Assembly (NCBI GenBank): GCA_002255985.1
Contig: NKIR01000016.1
Coordinates: forward strand, 1 to 49,833
DNA: 49,833 nt
Reading direction: 5' to 3'
Source of the DNA: Sphingomonadaceae bacterium PASS1
Lineage (GTDB): Bacteria; Pseudomonadota; Alphaproteobacteria; Sphingomonadales; Sphingomonadaceae
In this document: piece by piece, positions 25,144 to 33,710 of the stretch
Layout: each line of letters begins with the position of its first letter
Numbering within the stretch: position 1 is the first letter of the stretch
Made by a program: the position numbers and the translations under genes
The notes under the pieces: model-generated
The model's database searches: none
What the model saw: the letters and a program-made list of their open reading frames with translations, nothing else
What the model was told of the DNA's origin: nothing

Positions 25144-26076
25144 ATGAAGAACACCGCACTCTTTATCCTGACCGCCATTTGCGCGGTGGCGGCATTTGCC
25201 CAGAACCCGGCCCCATTCCGCAATGGCGAGACGGGGCGTGGCTATGCCAGCCTTCAAAAAGCGGTCGATGGCATAGGCAGCGGCGAAGGCACGATCATCA
25301 TCGCGCCGGGCACCTATCGCCAATGTGCTATCCAAAAAGCAGGCATCATCGCATTTCGCGCCGCAGTGCCGGGCCAGACGATATTTGATGGCGCAACCTG
25401 TGAAGGCAAGGCCGCTTTGGTCCTGCGCGGTCAGGCAGCACGCATTGATGGCGTCATCTTTCAAAATATGCGCGTGCCTGATGCCAATGGCGCGGGTATC
25501 CGGCTGGAAAAGGGTGACCTGACGGTGACGCGCGCCATCTTTCGCAACAGCGAACAGGGGATCTTAACGGCCGAGGATAGGTCCGGCGCAATCCGCATCG
25601 ATCAGTCGACCTTTTCCGGCCTTGGTCGCTGCGATCGGGGGCTGTCCTGCGCGCATAGCATTTACATTGGCGGCTATGGCAGCCTGACCGTCACCAACAG
25701 CCGCTTCGAACGTGGCAATGGCGGGCATTATGTCAAAAGCCGCGCGTTGCAGGTGTCGATTACCGACAACGCATTTGACGATACGCGTGGCCGCGAAACC
25801 AATTACATGATTGATTTGCCCAATGGCGCAACCGGCAACATCGCCCGCAATGTGTTCGTGCAAGGCGCGAGCAAGGAAAATTATAGCGCCTTTATCACCG
25901 TTGCACCCGAAGGCCGAACCCAAAGCAGTGCTGGCCTGGCGATTAACGCCAACGAAGCCAGCATCGCGCCCGGCGTGAATCGCGAAACCGTATTTCTTGC
26001 GGATTGGTCAGGCGACCGGCTGGCGTTGGGTGGCAACCGGTTGGGCCGCGGATTGAAACCGTTCGAGCGGCGGTAG
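25144..26076 (+). CDS. Secreted right-handed beta-helix protein
   Basis: A 310-residue protein with a signal peptide (MKNTALFILTAICAVAAFAQ). The mature part begins like pectate-lyase-type parallel beta-helix proteins, GYASLQKAVDGIGSGEGTIIIAPGTY, and continues with short repeating turns such as ARIDGVIFQNMRV, LTVTRAIFRNSEQGI and LTVTNSRFERGNGGHYVKS. Several Cys (QCAI, TCEG, RCDRGLSC) may pair. No catalytic set of a known polysaccharide lyase is evident; glycan binding or epimerase/lyase activity is possible. The frame is open 33 codons upstream through the REP-like repeat, which is unlikely to be coding. Confidence 0.75.
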   Translation: MKNTALFILTAICAVAAFAQNPAPFRNGETGRGYASLQKAVDGIGSGEGTIIIAPGTYRQCAIQKAGIIAFRAAVPGQTIFDGATCEGKAALVLRGQAARIDGVIFQNMRVPDANGAGIRLEKGDLTVTRAIFRNSEQGILTAEDRSGAIRIDQSTFSGLGRCDRGLSCAHSIYIGGYGSLTVTNSRFERGNGGHYVKSRALQVSITDNAFDDTRGRETNYMIDLPNGATGNIARNVFVQGASKENYSAFITVAPEGRTQSSAGLAINANEASIAPGVNRETVFLADWSGDRLALGGNRLGRGLKPFERR

Positions 26077-26117
26077 TTGGCATTAAGTTGGTATTTTCAA
26101 CGGCAGCGCAACCAGCT

Positions 26118-26172
26118 TAAAGATACAAATGATACCGATGCGTTGGGCCGCACTGTATTCTTTGTATCTTTA
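26118..26172. repeat. Inverted repeat TAAAGATACAAA ... TTTGTATCTTTA
   Basis: Twelve-base perfect arms (26118-26129 and 26161-26172) enclose 31 bases. The AT-rich arms lack the GC stem and T tail of a terminator, so a small inserted repeat or an operator is more likely. Confidence 0.6.
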
Positions 26173-26314
26173 GCGGACATCGATGGCCCTTCGGATTTCG
26201 GGCAATCTCGACACTGAGAAAGAGCGGCTCCAGCCCTTGCGGACCGGCCAAATGACGCTCTCAAATCAAATCCTACATTGCAAGGCGGCAATGGCCTGTG
26301 GGCCGCACTCCTTT

Positions 26315-26340
26315 CTCCCCCTTAATGGAAAGTGGGGGAG
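26315..26340. repeat. Hairpin CTCCCCC ... GGGGGAG
   Basis: Seven-base perfect GC-rich arms around a 12-base loop. No T run follows on either strand. It could be part of an extragenic repeat. Confidence 0.5.
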
Positions 26341-26449
26341 TTGCCTGATTCGTAACTTGTCCACGAATTTGTGACGAAGATGGCGTAAAATTGACTCTAC
26401 CACCGGACACTGTATTTTGCCCATGACGGATTTCTGGGGGGATATCGGT

Positions 26450-26953
26450 ATGAGGCAGCGGTTAATTTCGATTTCATGTTGTGCGATTGCAGTGAGCTTG
26501 TCGGCACAGGCCAAAGCACCCGTTCCGACCGCAACTTTAAACCTTAAAAAAGGCTATGACAAAGGCGCCGGACTTGCGACGGGCACTGCGCAATTTTATG
26601 ATTATGCCCCGGATAACCGCTGCATTGGTCGCAAACGGCTGTATAAATTCTCCGTCATTACGAAGGGACAAGCGAGCAAGCCGGTGCCCGCTGGGCAGAA
26701 AGTCGTAATTTCCGCCTACACCAACCGCTACAACTCGACCTTGGATGTGTCCGCTCCGTCGGGTGTGGGCGTATCCACCGCGACTTGTGAAAATCGCGTC
26801 GCGTTCACGCCTGTCGCTGGGGAAAGCTATGACGTCTTGCAACCGGTCGAAGTCGGCAAACGCTGTACGATGAAAGTGACAGTTGCCAGCAGCGGCTTGC
26901 CACCGGCAGATTTGCAGTTGCTTGACCCGGCTACGTTTACAGCCAAAAAGTAA
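26450..26953 (+). CDS. Unknown secreted protein
   Basis: A 167-residue protein with a signal peptide (MRQRLISISCCAIAVSLSAQAKA). The mature part is beta-rich: ATLNLKKGYDKGAGLATGTAQFYDY, then KLYKFSV-like strands, and two Cys pairs are possible (NRCIG, ATCENR, KRCTMK). No known domain was recognised. The frame opens 11 codons earlier, but the ATG at 26450 is preceded by GGGGGGATATC and begins the signal peptide cleanly. It converges with the HerA-like ATPase gene, with nine bases between stops. Confidence 0.65.
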   Translation: MRQRLISISCCAIAVSLSAQAKAPVPTATLNLKKGYDKGAGLATGTAQFYDYAPDNRCIGRKRLYKFSVITKGQASKPVPAGQKVVISAYTNRYNSTLDVSAPSGVGVSTATCENRVAFTPVAGESYDVLQPVEVGKRCTMKVTVASSGLPPADLQLLDPATFTAKK

Positions 26954-26962
26954 CAGCTGACC

Positions 26963-28699
26963 TCACCGGCCCTGCGCACGCCACCTGCGTACGACGCGGT
27001 CCAGTATTTCCGGTTCGCCGCCAGTTTCCAGCCATAGCTGGCTGAACAGCGGATCTTCCGATGCTGGGCGTTTTTTCGATTCCAGATGATCGAGCGAGAC
27101 ACGTATTGGAATGCTGACACCTTCGCCGCAGATGATGCATTCGCGGTTACGCAAGGCGGGGATGGCATCGAGGAACCCACGCGCACCTTCCGGCATTGCT
27201 GCGCGGACAAATGCCTGATCGCGTTCGTTGTTCAATCGCATCGAAATGATCGTGCCGCATTGCGAGAGCACGCCTTCGGCCAAATCGGATGGACGCTGGG
27301 TAATCAGGCCAAGCGACACGCCATATTTACGGCCTTCCTTGGCAATCCGTTCAAGGATGGAGCGAACTGCGCTGTCTTTGGAAACGCGATCCGAAGGAAT
27401 GTACCGGTGGGCTTCTTCACAAACGAGCAGGATTGGGCGCTGCAGTTCGTTGCGCGACCAGCTGGCAAAGTCAAACACCAGACGGGACAGAACCGCGACG
27501 ACTGTCGAAGTGATGTCGGCGGGTACGCCGGACACATCGATAATCGAAATCGGTTTGCCATGTGATGGCATGCGGAAAATCTTGGCGACAAACTCGGCCA
27601 TTGTGTCGCCGACCAGCATTCCGGAAAACATGAAGTTATAGTGTGGGTCAGCTTTCAGTTCGTCAATTTTGCTCTTCAGCCGCATGAACGGCGCGGACGA
27701 CGTCACCTTGTCGAGCTTGCCCATTTCATTCTGGATGATGTTGGTCAAGTCAGACAACAAATAGGGGATAGGTGCATCTACCGTTAGCTTACCGATGGTT
27801 TCGGCCATCCGGTTTTTGGCGCGTGCCTGCAACAGGCAGCGGGCGAGAATATCTGCGTCAATTTGCTTGTCGTCGCCGGTGGATGTGACGAACACTTCGC
27901 AATGCTCTGCAAAGTTCATCATCCAATAGGGCATGGCCAGGTTATGCACGTCGAACAACGCGCCATTATGTTTGAACGCCGCACTATATTCGCCATGGGG
28001 ATCAATCATGACGATATGGCCTTCGGGCGCGATATCGCAGATCTTGTGTAGAATGAGAGCTGCACTCGTTGATTTACCGGTACCTGTCGAACCCAAAAGC
28101 GCGAAATGCTTGCCGAGCATTGCGTCTACATACAGCGTCCCGCGAATGTCCTTGGTCGGGAAAACGGTGCCGATTTCAACATGCGCTCGGGCGTCTGCAG
28201 TATAGATTTGCTTCATGTCCAAGCTTGACACGGCATATACTTCGCTGCCGGGGATGGGATAACGCGTCACACCGCGGCGGAAATTGTAGATCTTGCCGGT
28301 GAGGCGTTCCTCGCTGCCTTCGCCGAGAAAGTCGACTTGCGCCATGATCACGCCGTGGTCTCGTTCGTGTATGCGTTGCGTTCGGATGCTTGCGAGCAGC
28401 CAGCTATTGCCAACACGAATCTTGATTTGGCTGCCCACCTGTCCGGCCATCGCAATGCTTGGATCGCTATGCGACATCAGCTTCGTCAATATGCTGGCAT
28501 CTAGGGTAAGTTGAGAACCTGATCCGGCAACTTCCATGACAAAGCCGATATGGTGCAGTGCAGGGCCGTTTATAGGCACGCCGCCGGTGCATGTCGCCGC
28601 GCCAGATTTATCGCTTGTCGCAGGGGTAGCTTTTGCCACTTGTTGTCCCTGCTCACTTGGTTCTGCGGATGTAAACTGCCGATGCCCTGTCATATCCAT
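26963..28699 (-). CDS. HerA-like ATP-binding protein
   Basis: A 578-residue hexameric-type translocase of the HerA/FtsK branch. An unusual polar head of about 50 residues is followed by a HAS-barrel-like region (TLDASILTKLMSHSDPSIAMAGQVGSQIKI) and the Walker A loop FALLGSTGTGKSTSAALIL. ILLVCEEAHRYIPSD is Walker B with the catalytic Glu, and EGRKYGVSLGLITQRPSDLAEGVLSQC is the sensor segment of HerA proteins. In archaea HerA works with the nuclease NurA; none is next to it here. Bacterial relatives also act in anti-phage systems paired with SIR2 or other effectors, but the neighbours (TIGR02186/TSUP pair, secreted protein) do not suggest that. Confidence 0.88.
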   Translation of the reverse strand: MDMTGHRQFTSAEPSEQGQQVAKATPATSDKSGAATCTGGVPINGPALHHIGFVMEVAGSGSQLTLDASILTKLMSHSDPSIAMAGQVGSQIKIRVGNSWLLASIRTQRIHERDHGVIMAQVDFLGEGSEERLTGKIYNFRRGVTRYPIPGSEVYAVSSLDMKQIYTADARAHVEIGTVFPTKDIRGTLYVDAMLGKHFALLGSTGTGKSTSAALILHKICDIAPEGHIVMIDPHGEYSAAFKHNGALFDVHNLAMPYWMMNFAEHCEVFVTSTGDDKQIDADILARCLLQARAKNRMAETIGKLTVDAPIPYLLSDLTNIIQNEMGKLDKVTSSAPFMRLKSKIDELKADPHYNFMFSGMLVGDTMAEFVAKIFRMPSHGKPISIIDVSGVPADITSTVVAVLSRLVFDFASWSRNELQRPILLVCEEAHRYIPSDRVSKDSAVRSILERIAKEGRKYGVSLGLITQRPSDLAEGVLSQCGTIISMRLNNERDQAFVRAAMPEGARGFLDAIPALRNRECIICGEGVSIPIRVSLDHLESKKRPASEDPLFSQLWLETGGEPEILDRVVRRWRAQGR

Positions 28700-28797
28700 T
28701 GCCGAACTGCCTTTGAATTAAGGAAGCGACCAGCGATAGGTACAGAAGGTAAAGATATATTTACCATGACGGCCGCCATGGCCACCGCGGACCCCGG

Positions 28798-29562
28798 CTA
28801 TAAGCGCTGGAAAACATATCCTGCGAACCAGCCAAGTAGCAACGAGACAAGCACCGCCATAGCGCCATAGAAAAAGGCGTAATCCTGTGCCAAGATGGTC
28901 ACCAGTTGCTCAAACCCGGTTTTGCGTATCCGTACTTCGACATTATCGTCCGCGACAATGACGCGGCCATTGCGGATGAGCAATGTTTCGGCGGTATATG
29001 TGCCAACAGGCACGCTGGACGGAATGTTGAGCCGCGCGCGGTACAATACCTGATCGGTGATTTCGACGGTGCCTGCCTCCTGCCGGAAAAGACCGTTGCG
29101 GCGATTCAGATCGACAAGGCCATCGACAAAGCGTTTTTGCTCTGCGGCATCAACTTCACCGCTCGGCGACAATTGCAGTCTTTCCAGGCCGAGTTCGTAA
29201 ATGGCCGCGGTTTTGCTATCGACGATCTCGCTTAGCGGGCGCGAGGAGGCGATCGCGTAATAAGCGGGGACTGATCGGAAATCCGTGCTGTCCGCATTAA
29301 TCCAGATGCCCGCAATATTCTGCTTTTCCCGCAGCGTTACCGAGCGCGTTGGCCCGCGCAGGACAACGGCGACGTCAACTTGACCCTCCGGCGCAACGCC
29401 GCGCGGGTAAATGATCGCGCCAAACAGCAGCATTTCAGCGCCAGTGAAACCAGATTGAATGTTGATTTCGCGCTGCGATACATCGGGCACAAGCTTGGGC
29501 ACATTTTGGGCGCTCGCCACCATAGGCAGCAAAAACAGGAGTAGGGCGAGCAAGCGCATCAT
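28798..29562 (-). CDS. TIGR02186-type membrane-anchored protein
   Basis: A 254-residue protein with a signal peptide (MMRLLALLLFLLPMVASAQ), a mainly beta-stranded periplasmic part containing EMLLFGAIIYPRGVAPEGQVDVAVVLRGP (region about 43-71), and one C-terminal membrane helix (FFYGAMAVLVSLLLGWFAGYVF). This matches an alphaproteobacterial family of unknown function that travels with TauE/SafE-type permeases. Here its ATG (29562) overlaps the permease stop as ATGA. A helper role for the transporter, at the periplasmic face, is the natural inference. The frame is open far upstream, but only antisense to or inside the permease gene. Confidence 0.78.
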   Translation of the reverse strand: MMRLLALLLFLLPMVASAQNVPKLVPDVSQREINIQSGFTGAEMLLFGAIIYPRGVAPEGQVDVAVVLRGPTRSVTLREKQNIAGIWINADSTDFRSVPAYYAIASSRPLSEIVDSKTAAIYELGLERLQLSPSGEVDAAEQKRFVDGLVDLNRRNGLFRQEAGTVEITDQVLYRARLNIPSSVPVGTYTAETLLIRNGRVIVADDNVEVRIRKTGFEQLVTILAQDYAFFYGAMAVLVSLLLGWFAGYVFQRL

Positions 29563-30473
29563 AAGGCTTGCAACGTGTAAATTTCGTCCGGACGCCAGCC
29601 AAGGCCGAGCGCCATCCGGATAGCGACAAGCAGTACAATAACTGCAAGGAAAAGGCGTAGATAATCTGGACGCATCCGCTGCGCCAGTCGTGCGCCAATT
29701 TGAGCGCCAATGACGCTTCCAATCAGCAAGAATACCGCCAACACAATATCGACCGCCTTGGTTGTCAGGCTGTGCATCATGGTGGATGCCATGGTGACGA
29801 ACAATATCTGAAAAAGCGATGTTCCCACAACAACCTGCGCACCCATACCAAGCAAATACAGCATGGCCGGCACCATGATAAAACCGCCGCCAACGCCCAG
29901 CAGCATGGTCATAATGCCAGTGATAAAACCTAATATGAGGGGTGCGAGTGGCGAAATATAGAGGCCCGACCGGTAGAAACGCCAACGCATGGGCAAATTG
30001 GCGACCAATGGGTGGTGCCGCCTTTTGGCTGCAGGCAACGGTTTGCCTGCACGTGAAGCGCGGACGCTGGTCAGGCTTTCTTTTGCCATCAGTCCGCCGA
30101 TGCTGCCCAACATAACGACGTAAAGGATGTTGATGACGGTATCGATCTGGCCAAGCGCTTCCAGTATCTCAAAGATCGCAGCCCCCGCCGCTGTGCCAAA
30201 AATGCCGCCGAAAACCAATACAGCGCCCATCTGGAAATCCACACCGCCGCGTTTCATATGCGCAAAAACACCCGATACGCTTGCGCCTGTTACCTGCGTT
30301 GAGGCCGACGCTGCTGCAACAGCCGGCGGGATACCGTAGAAAATAAGCAGTGGCGTGGTCAGGAATCCGCCGCCCACGCCAAACATACCTGACAGCACGC
30401 CAACGCCGCCACCCAGCAGGATGATGACCAGCGCATTGACCGACAAATTGGCTATGGGAAGATAGATATCCAT
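29559..30473 (-). CDS. TSUP-family permease (TauE/SafE type)
   Basis: A 304-residue inner-membrane protein with about eight hydrophobic segments. The repeated family motif appears twice: GVLSGMFGVGGGFLTTPLLIFYGI near the N-terminus and GIMTMLLGVGGGFIMVPAMLYLLGM in the second half; both are inverted-repeat halves of the TSUP fold. A basic cytosolic loop (RASRAGKPLPAAKRRHH) joins the halves. Members export or import small sulfur-containing or organic anions such as sulfite, sulfoacetate or taurine products; the substrate cannot be read from sequence. The next gene overlaps by four bases and likely forms a unit with it. Confidence 0.9.
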   Translation of the reverse strand: MDIYLPIANLSVNALVIILLGGGVGVLSGMFGVGGGFLTTPLLIFYGIPPAVAAASASTQVTGASVSGVFAHMKRGGVDFQMGAVLVFGGIFGTAAGAAIFEILEALGQIDTVINILYVVMLGSIGGLMAKESLTSVRASRAGKPLPAAKRRHHPLVANLPMRWRFYRSGLYISPLAPLILGFITGIMTMLLGVGGGFIMVPAMLYLLGMGAQVVVGTSLFQILFVTMASTMMHSLTTKAVDIVLAVFLLIGSVIGAQIGARLAQRMRPDYLRLFLAVIVLLVAIRMALGLGWRPDEIYTLQAL

Positions 30474-30778
30474 GTTTGACTAACCGACCCTAACGGCATT
30501 TAGCGGCAGGATAAAGGCTGGCGCTTAGAAACTCGTGCACAATGTTACCGCTGACGTTTGCGTGCGCATCTGGCGCAACATGGATACGCATGTCATTGTC
30601 CTGTCCGCGCCTCAAAAACTCTCTGCGCCAAAGGCAAGCGGGTCCTTTTTCGACTTTGCGATTGGTCGGAGTGCTTGCACGGTAACATCAGCAAAAGGGC
30701 CGCCGCTAAGGCAAGGGATATGCTCAATCTTTCGTGCTGTGCTTGCTATCGATTATGCAGGCAGGCATAAAGCTTGCG
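30474..30778. other. Divergent intergenic stretch before nhaA
   Basis: These 305 bases lie between the permease gene (minus strand) and nhaA (plus strand) and must hold promoters for both. No coding frame, terminator or clear palindrome was found. A pair TGTTACCG (30542-30549) and CGGTAACA (30681-30688) is too far apart to weigh. Confidence 0.5.
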
Positions 30779-31999
30779 ATGACTGAAACGCTCCAAAAGC
30801 GCCACGACCAATCCGCATTGCGCGCGTTTCTTTCCAGCGAAGCGGCCGGTGGAATTTTGCTGATGGCTGCAGCGGCTTTGGCGCTGCTTGTAGCCAATTC
30901 GCCTTTTGCCGATAGCTATGCCCATTTTGTGCACGCGGTGATTGGGCCTGAACTAACGCAAAAACTTGGTCCGATGACCGTCCATTTATGGATAAATGAT
31001 GGACTGATGGCGATATTTTTCCTGTTGGTCGGGCTGGAGATTAAGCGCGAGTTTGTCGACGGCCATCTGTCAACGTGGAGCGATAGGCGGCTACCCATCA
31101 TTGCGGCTGCGGCGGGCATGGTCGTTCCGGCGCTGATATATCTGGGCGTGGCGGGCGGCGACCCAGATCTGCATCGCGGCTGGGCGATACCGGCTGCAAC
31201 CGATATTGCATTTGCCATAGGCGTGCTGGCGCTATTGGGCAGCCGCGCCCCTGCATCTTTGAAACTGTTTCTAACGACGGTTGCGATTGTCGATGACATG
31301 GGTGCGGTCGCCATCATTGCGCTGTTCTACACCGCGGAACTGAACATCATGGCGTTGGCCGCGGCGGGCGCAATCTGGCTGTCGATGATGGCGCTCAATC
31401 GTTTTCGGGTGCATGTGCTTTGGCCCTACCTCATCCTTGCGGCCTTGCTTTGGTATGCGACATTGCTGTCTGGCGTTCATGCCACGATTGCCGGTGTCAT
31501 GGCCGCATTTGCCATTCCGTTTCACCGGACAATCGCAGCGCCTGATGCCGAAGATTCGGCGTTACACCGGCTTGAACATGCCTTGTTGAAGCCTGTCGCG
31601 TTTTTCATTGTCCCTATATTTGGCTTCGCCAACGCTGGCGTTTCGTTGGCGGACACAAGCTTTGCTGCACTGGCTGCGCCGCTTCCGCTTGGCATTGCCA
31701 TGGGGCTGTTTCTGGGCAAGCAAATCGGCATTTTCGCAAGCGTCTGGCTTTCCGTGACATTCGGAATAGCTGCCCGCCCAAAGGACGCCAGCTGGGTTCA
31801 CGTCTATGGCGTCGCTTTGCTGTGCGGGATAGGTTTCACGATGAGCCTGTTTATCGGCGGCCTTGCCTTTGTCGGGCCGGAACAATCCGACGCGGTCAAA
31901 ATTGGCGTTTTGATGGGGTCGGTGGTTTCTGCAATGGCGGGCTATTTCATTTTGCGCTTTGCGGCGCGCCAAAACCAAATATCGGGACACGCAATATGA
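30779..31999 (+). CDS. nhaA: Na+/H+ antiporter NhaA
   Basis: A 406-residue inner-membrane antiporter that expels Na+ in exchange for H+. The protein has the expected dozen membrane segments. VAIVDDMGAVAIIALFY carries the two adjacent Asp that bind the ion (D163/D164 of E. coli). WAIPAATDIAFAIGVLALLG contains the T-D element of the unwound helix, and PTYLGVAGG-like AMVVPALIYLGVAGGDP matches the pH-sensor side. The frame opens 15 codons earlier, but MTETLQKRHDQSALRAFLSSEAAGGI is the normal NhaA head. Its stop overlaps the next gene's ATG. Confidence 0.95.
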   Translation: MTETLQKRHDQSALRAFLSSEAAGGILLMAAAALALLVANSPFADSYAHFVHAVIGPELTQKLGPMTVHLWINDGLMAIFFLLVGLEIKREFVDGHLSTWSDRRLPIIAAAAGMVVPALIYLGVAGGDPDLHRGWAIPAATDIAFAIGVLALLGSRAPASLKLFLTTVAIVDDMGAVAIIALFYTAELNIMALAAAGAIWLSMMALNRFRVHVLWPYLILAALLWYATLLSGVHATIAGVMAAFAIPFHRTIAAPDAEDSALHRLEHALLKPVAFFIVPIFGFANAGVSLADTSFAALAAPLPLGIAMGLFLGKQIGIFASVWLSVTFGIAARPKDASWVHVYGVALLCGIGFTMSLFIGGLAFVGPEQSDAVKIGVLMGSVVSAMAGYFILRFAARQNQISGHAI

Positions 32000-33309
32000 A
32001 GCTTTTCTATCCCATTCTCACGGTCGCGTTGCTGGCTTCGGCCTGCAGCGCGGTTCCCTTGGCGGCACGTTCGGCGACGCCGGCCCCGGCGCGTTCTTTA
32101 ACCAGCATCTCGCAAGATTATGTCGGCCTCACGCTTGAGGCCGGAACGCATGAGGCCGAATATGTCGATGCTTATTATGGGCCTGAATCGTTACAGGCAG
32201 CGGCGAAAGCCCATCCGCGTTCGCTCACCGAACTCATTGCGGAAGCCCGCAAGCTTACGGCTGCTATTGATGTAAGCCTGCCGACCATCAAGGATGATGC
32301 CGACCGCCGCCGGGGCTTGGCCTTGCGGGGCATGCTCGTGGCCGCAGATACCAGACTGCAAATGCTTCAGGGCCGCAAATTTGCGTTTAATGATGAAGCA
32401 AACGGCCAGTTTGCGACTGTCCCGGCGCTTATGACGCTTGAACATTATGACGCTATATTAAGCGGGCTTAATACGCTGATTCCCGGTACGGGCCCACTCG
32501 CGGCGCGGGTCGATGCGTTTAACGAGCGTTACACCATTCCCAAAGAGCGGCTGCAACGCGTATTCAATGCCGCGATCTCCGAATGCAAACGCCGCACCGC
32601 GCAGCACATCGCGCTCCCTGTTGGCGAGAGCTTTGATATGGAGTTTGTAACGGGGAAAACCTGGTCCGGTTACAATTATTACAAGGGCAATTACAAAAGC
32701 CTGATCCAGATTAATACCGACCTTCCGATCCGCGTCAGCCGCGCTGTCGATCTGGGTTGTCATGAAGGTTATCCCGGCCACCATGTTTTGAACCTGATGG
32801 TCGAACAACGGCTTGCGCGTGCAAAAGGGTGGAGCGAATATGAGGTCAACCCGCTCTATAGCCCAACCAGCGTCCTTTCCGAAGGCAGCGCCAACTATGG
32901 CATAGATCTGGCCTTCCCGGCGCAGGAGCGCTTGGCATTCGAACGCGACATTCTGTATCCGCTCGCTGGCCTCGATTCGAAGTCTGCCGATGCATATTGG
33001 AAAATGCAGCAAATGACCGAGATGCTATCCGGCGCGCGGCTGACCATTGCAAAAATGTATCTCGACGGGGAATTATCCCGCGCGCAGGCACTTGAACTGA
33101 CTCAGAAATATCTGCTGTTATCGCCCGCGCGCGCCGAACAATCGGTGGCATTTACGGACCATTACCGCAGCTATGTTATCAACTATGGCTGGGGCAAAGA
33201 CCTCGTGCGTGGTTATGTCGAGCGCGGCAATCCGGATCAAGCCGAGCGCTGGCGGCGGATGGAAAAGATACTCAGCGAGCCCACGCAGCCCGCCGATTTG
33301 CTACCCTAG
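31996..33309 (+). CDS. DUF885-like zinc metallopeptidase, lipoprotein
   Basis: A 437-residue protein with a lipoprotein signal (MKLFYPILTVALLASAC). The zinc-binding motif HEGYPGHHVLN (H-E-x3-H) lies in the middle of the sequence, and SEGSANYGIDLAF downstream supplies a likely third ligand Glu, as in gluzincins of the DUF885 type. The rest is mostly helical. The substrate is unknown; peptides are probable. The ATG overlaps the nhaA stop, so the two genes are co-translated, an unexpected pairing. Its TAG stop shares bases with the TAG of the Doc toxin gene on the other strand (33306-33309). Confidence 0.78.
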   Translation: MKLFYPILTVALLASACSAVPLAARSATPAPARSLTSISQDYVGLTLEAGTHEAEYVDAYYGPESLQAAAKAHPRSLTELIAEARKLTAAIDVSLPTIKDDADRRRGLALRGMLVAADTRLQMLQGRKFAFNDEANGQFATVPALMTLEHYDAILSGLNTLIPGTGPLAARVDAFNERYTIPKERLQRVFNAAISECKRRTAQHIALPVGESFDMEFVTGKTWSGYNYYKGNYKSLIQINTDLPIRVSRAVDLGCHEGYPGHHVLNLMVEQRLARAKGWSEYEVNPLYSPTSVLSEGSANYGIDLAFPAQERLAFERDILYPLAGLDSKSADAYWKMQQMTEMLSGARLTIAKMYLDGELSRAQALELTQKYLLLSPARAEQSVAFTDHYRSYVINYGWGKDLVRGYVERGNPDQAERWRRMEKILSEPTQPADLLP

Positions 33310-33701
33310 GCAAGATGATCGCGGAACCAGGCGGTTAGCTCTTCTTCGGACAATTCACCGGCGGCGAGGGCCAAAACAATGCGTGTCGCGTCCTGTGGGT
33401 CGAATGTTAGTGCATGCCCGTTGAGCGCTAAAAACAAACGCGCAAGTACCCATGCTGTGCGTTTGTTGCCATCGGCAAAAGGATGGTTCCGGGCAACACC
33501 ATAAGCATAAGCCGCAGCCAGTGCAGCGGGATCGTCCGTGCCATAATTCCACTGGTTCACGGGTCGTCCTAATGCCGAATCCAGCAAGTTGGAATCGCGC
33601 ACACCGCTAATCCCGCCATGCTCGGCAATTTGCCGGTCGTGGATGGCAAGCGCATCACGTGCGTCGAGCCAATGAGGCTCAATTCGAATGGGCGCAGGCA
33701 A
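33306..33701 (-). CDS. Fic/Doc-family toxin
   Basis: A 131-residue Doc-type toxin. The Fic motif HPFADGNKRTAWV (H-x-F-x-D-G-N-K-R) is intact; Doc enzymes phosphorylate elongation factor Tu and stop translation. GGISGVRDSNLLDSALGRPVNQW is the family's N-terminal signature. The start is a TTG (33701-33699); AAGGG lies six bases before it, overlapping the antitoxin stop, which supports this start and coupling. The partner upstream is an AbrB-like antitoxin. The final bases overlap the convergent metallopeptidase gene. Confidence 0.88.
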   Translation of the reverse strand: MPAPIRIEPHWLDARDALAIHDRQIAEHGGISGVRDSNLLDSALGRPVNQWNYGTDDPAALAAAYAYGVARNHPFADGNKRTAWVLARLFLALNGHALTFDPQDATRIVLALAAGELSEEELTAWFRDHLA

Positions 33702-33710
33702 TTGCGGCCC

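Larger units (their letters stand above)
26077..26449. other. Intergenic stretch with two hairpins
   Basis: These 373 bases separate the beta-helix gene from the next secreted protein. No frame looks coding. Two inverted repeats are visible: a 12-bp pair at 26118-26129/26161-26172 and a 7-bp pair at 26315-26340. The composition and the two hairpins suggest repeated extragenic elements. Confidence 0.6.

Noticed and set aside
29563-29985. Long N-terminal extension of the TIGR02186-type protein.
   Set aside because: It lies inside the permease gene in another frame; the ATGA overlap and signal peptide mark the real start.
30542-30688. TGTTACCG and CGGTAACA as an inverted repeat.
   Set aside because: The 8-base arms are 131 bases apart and could be chance.
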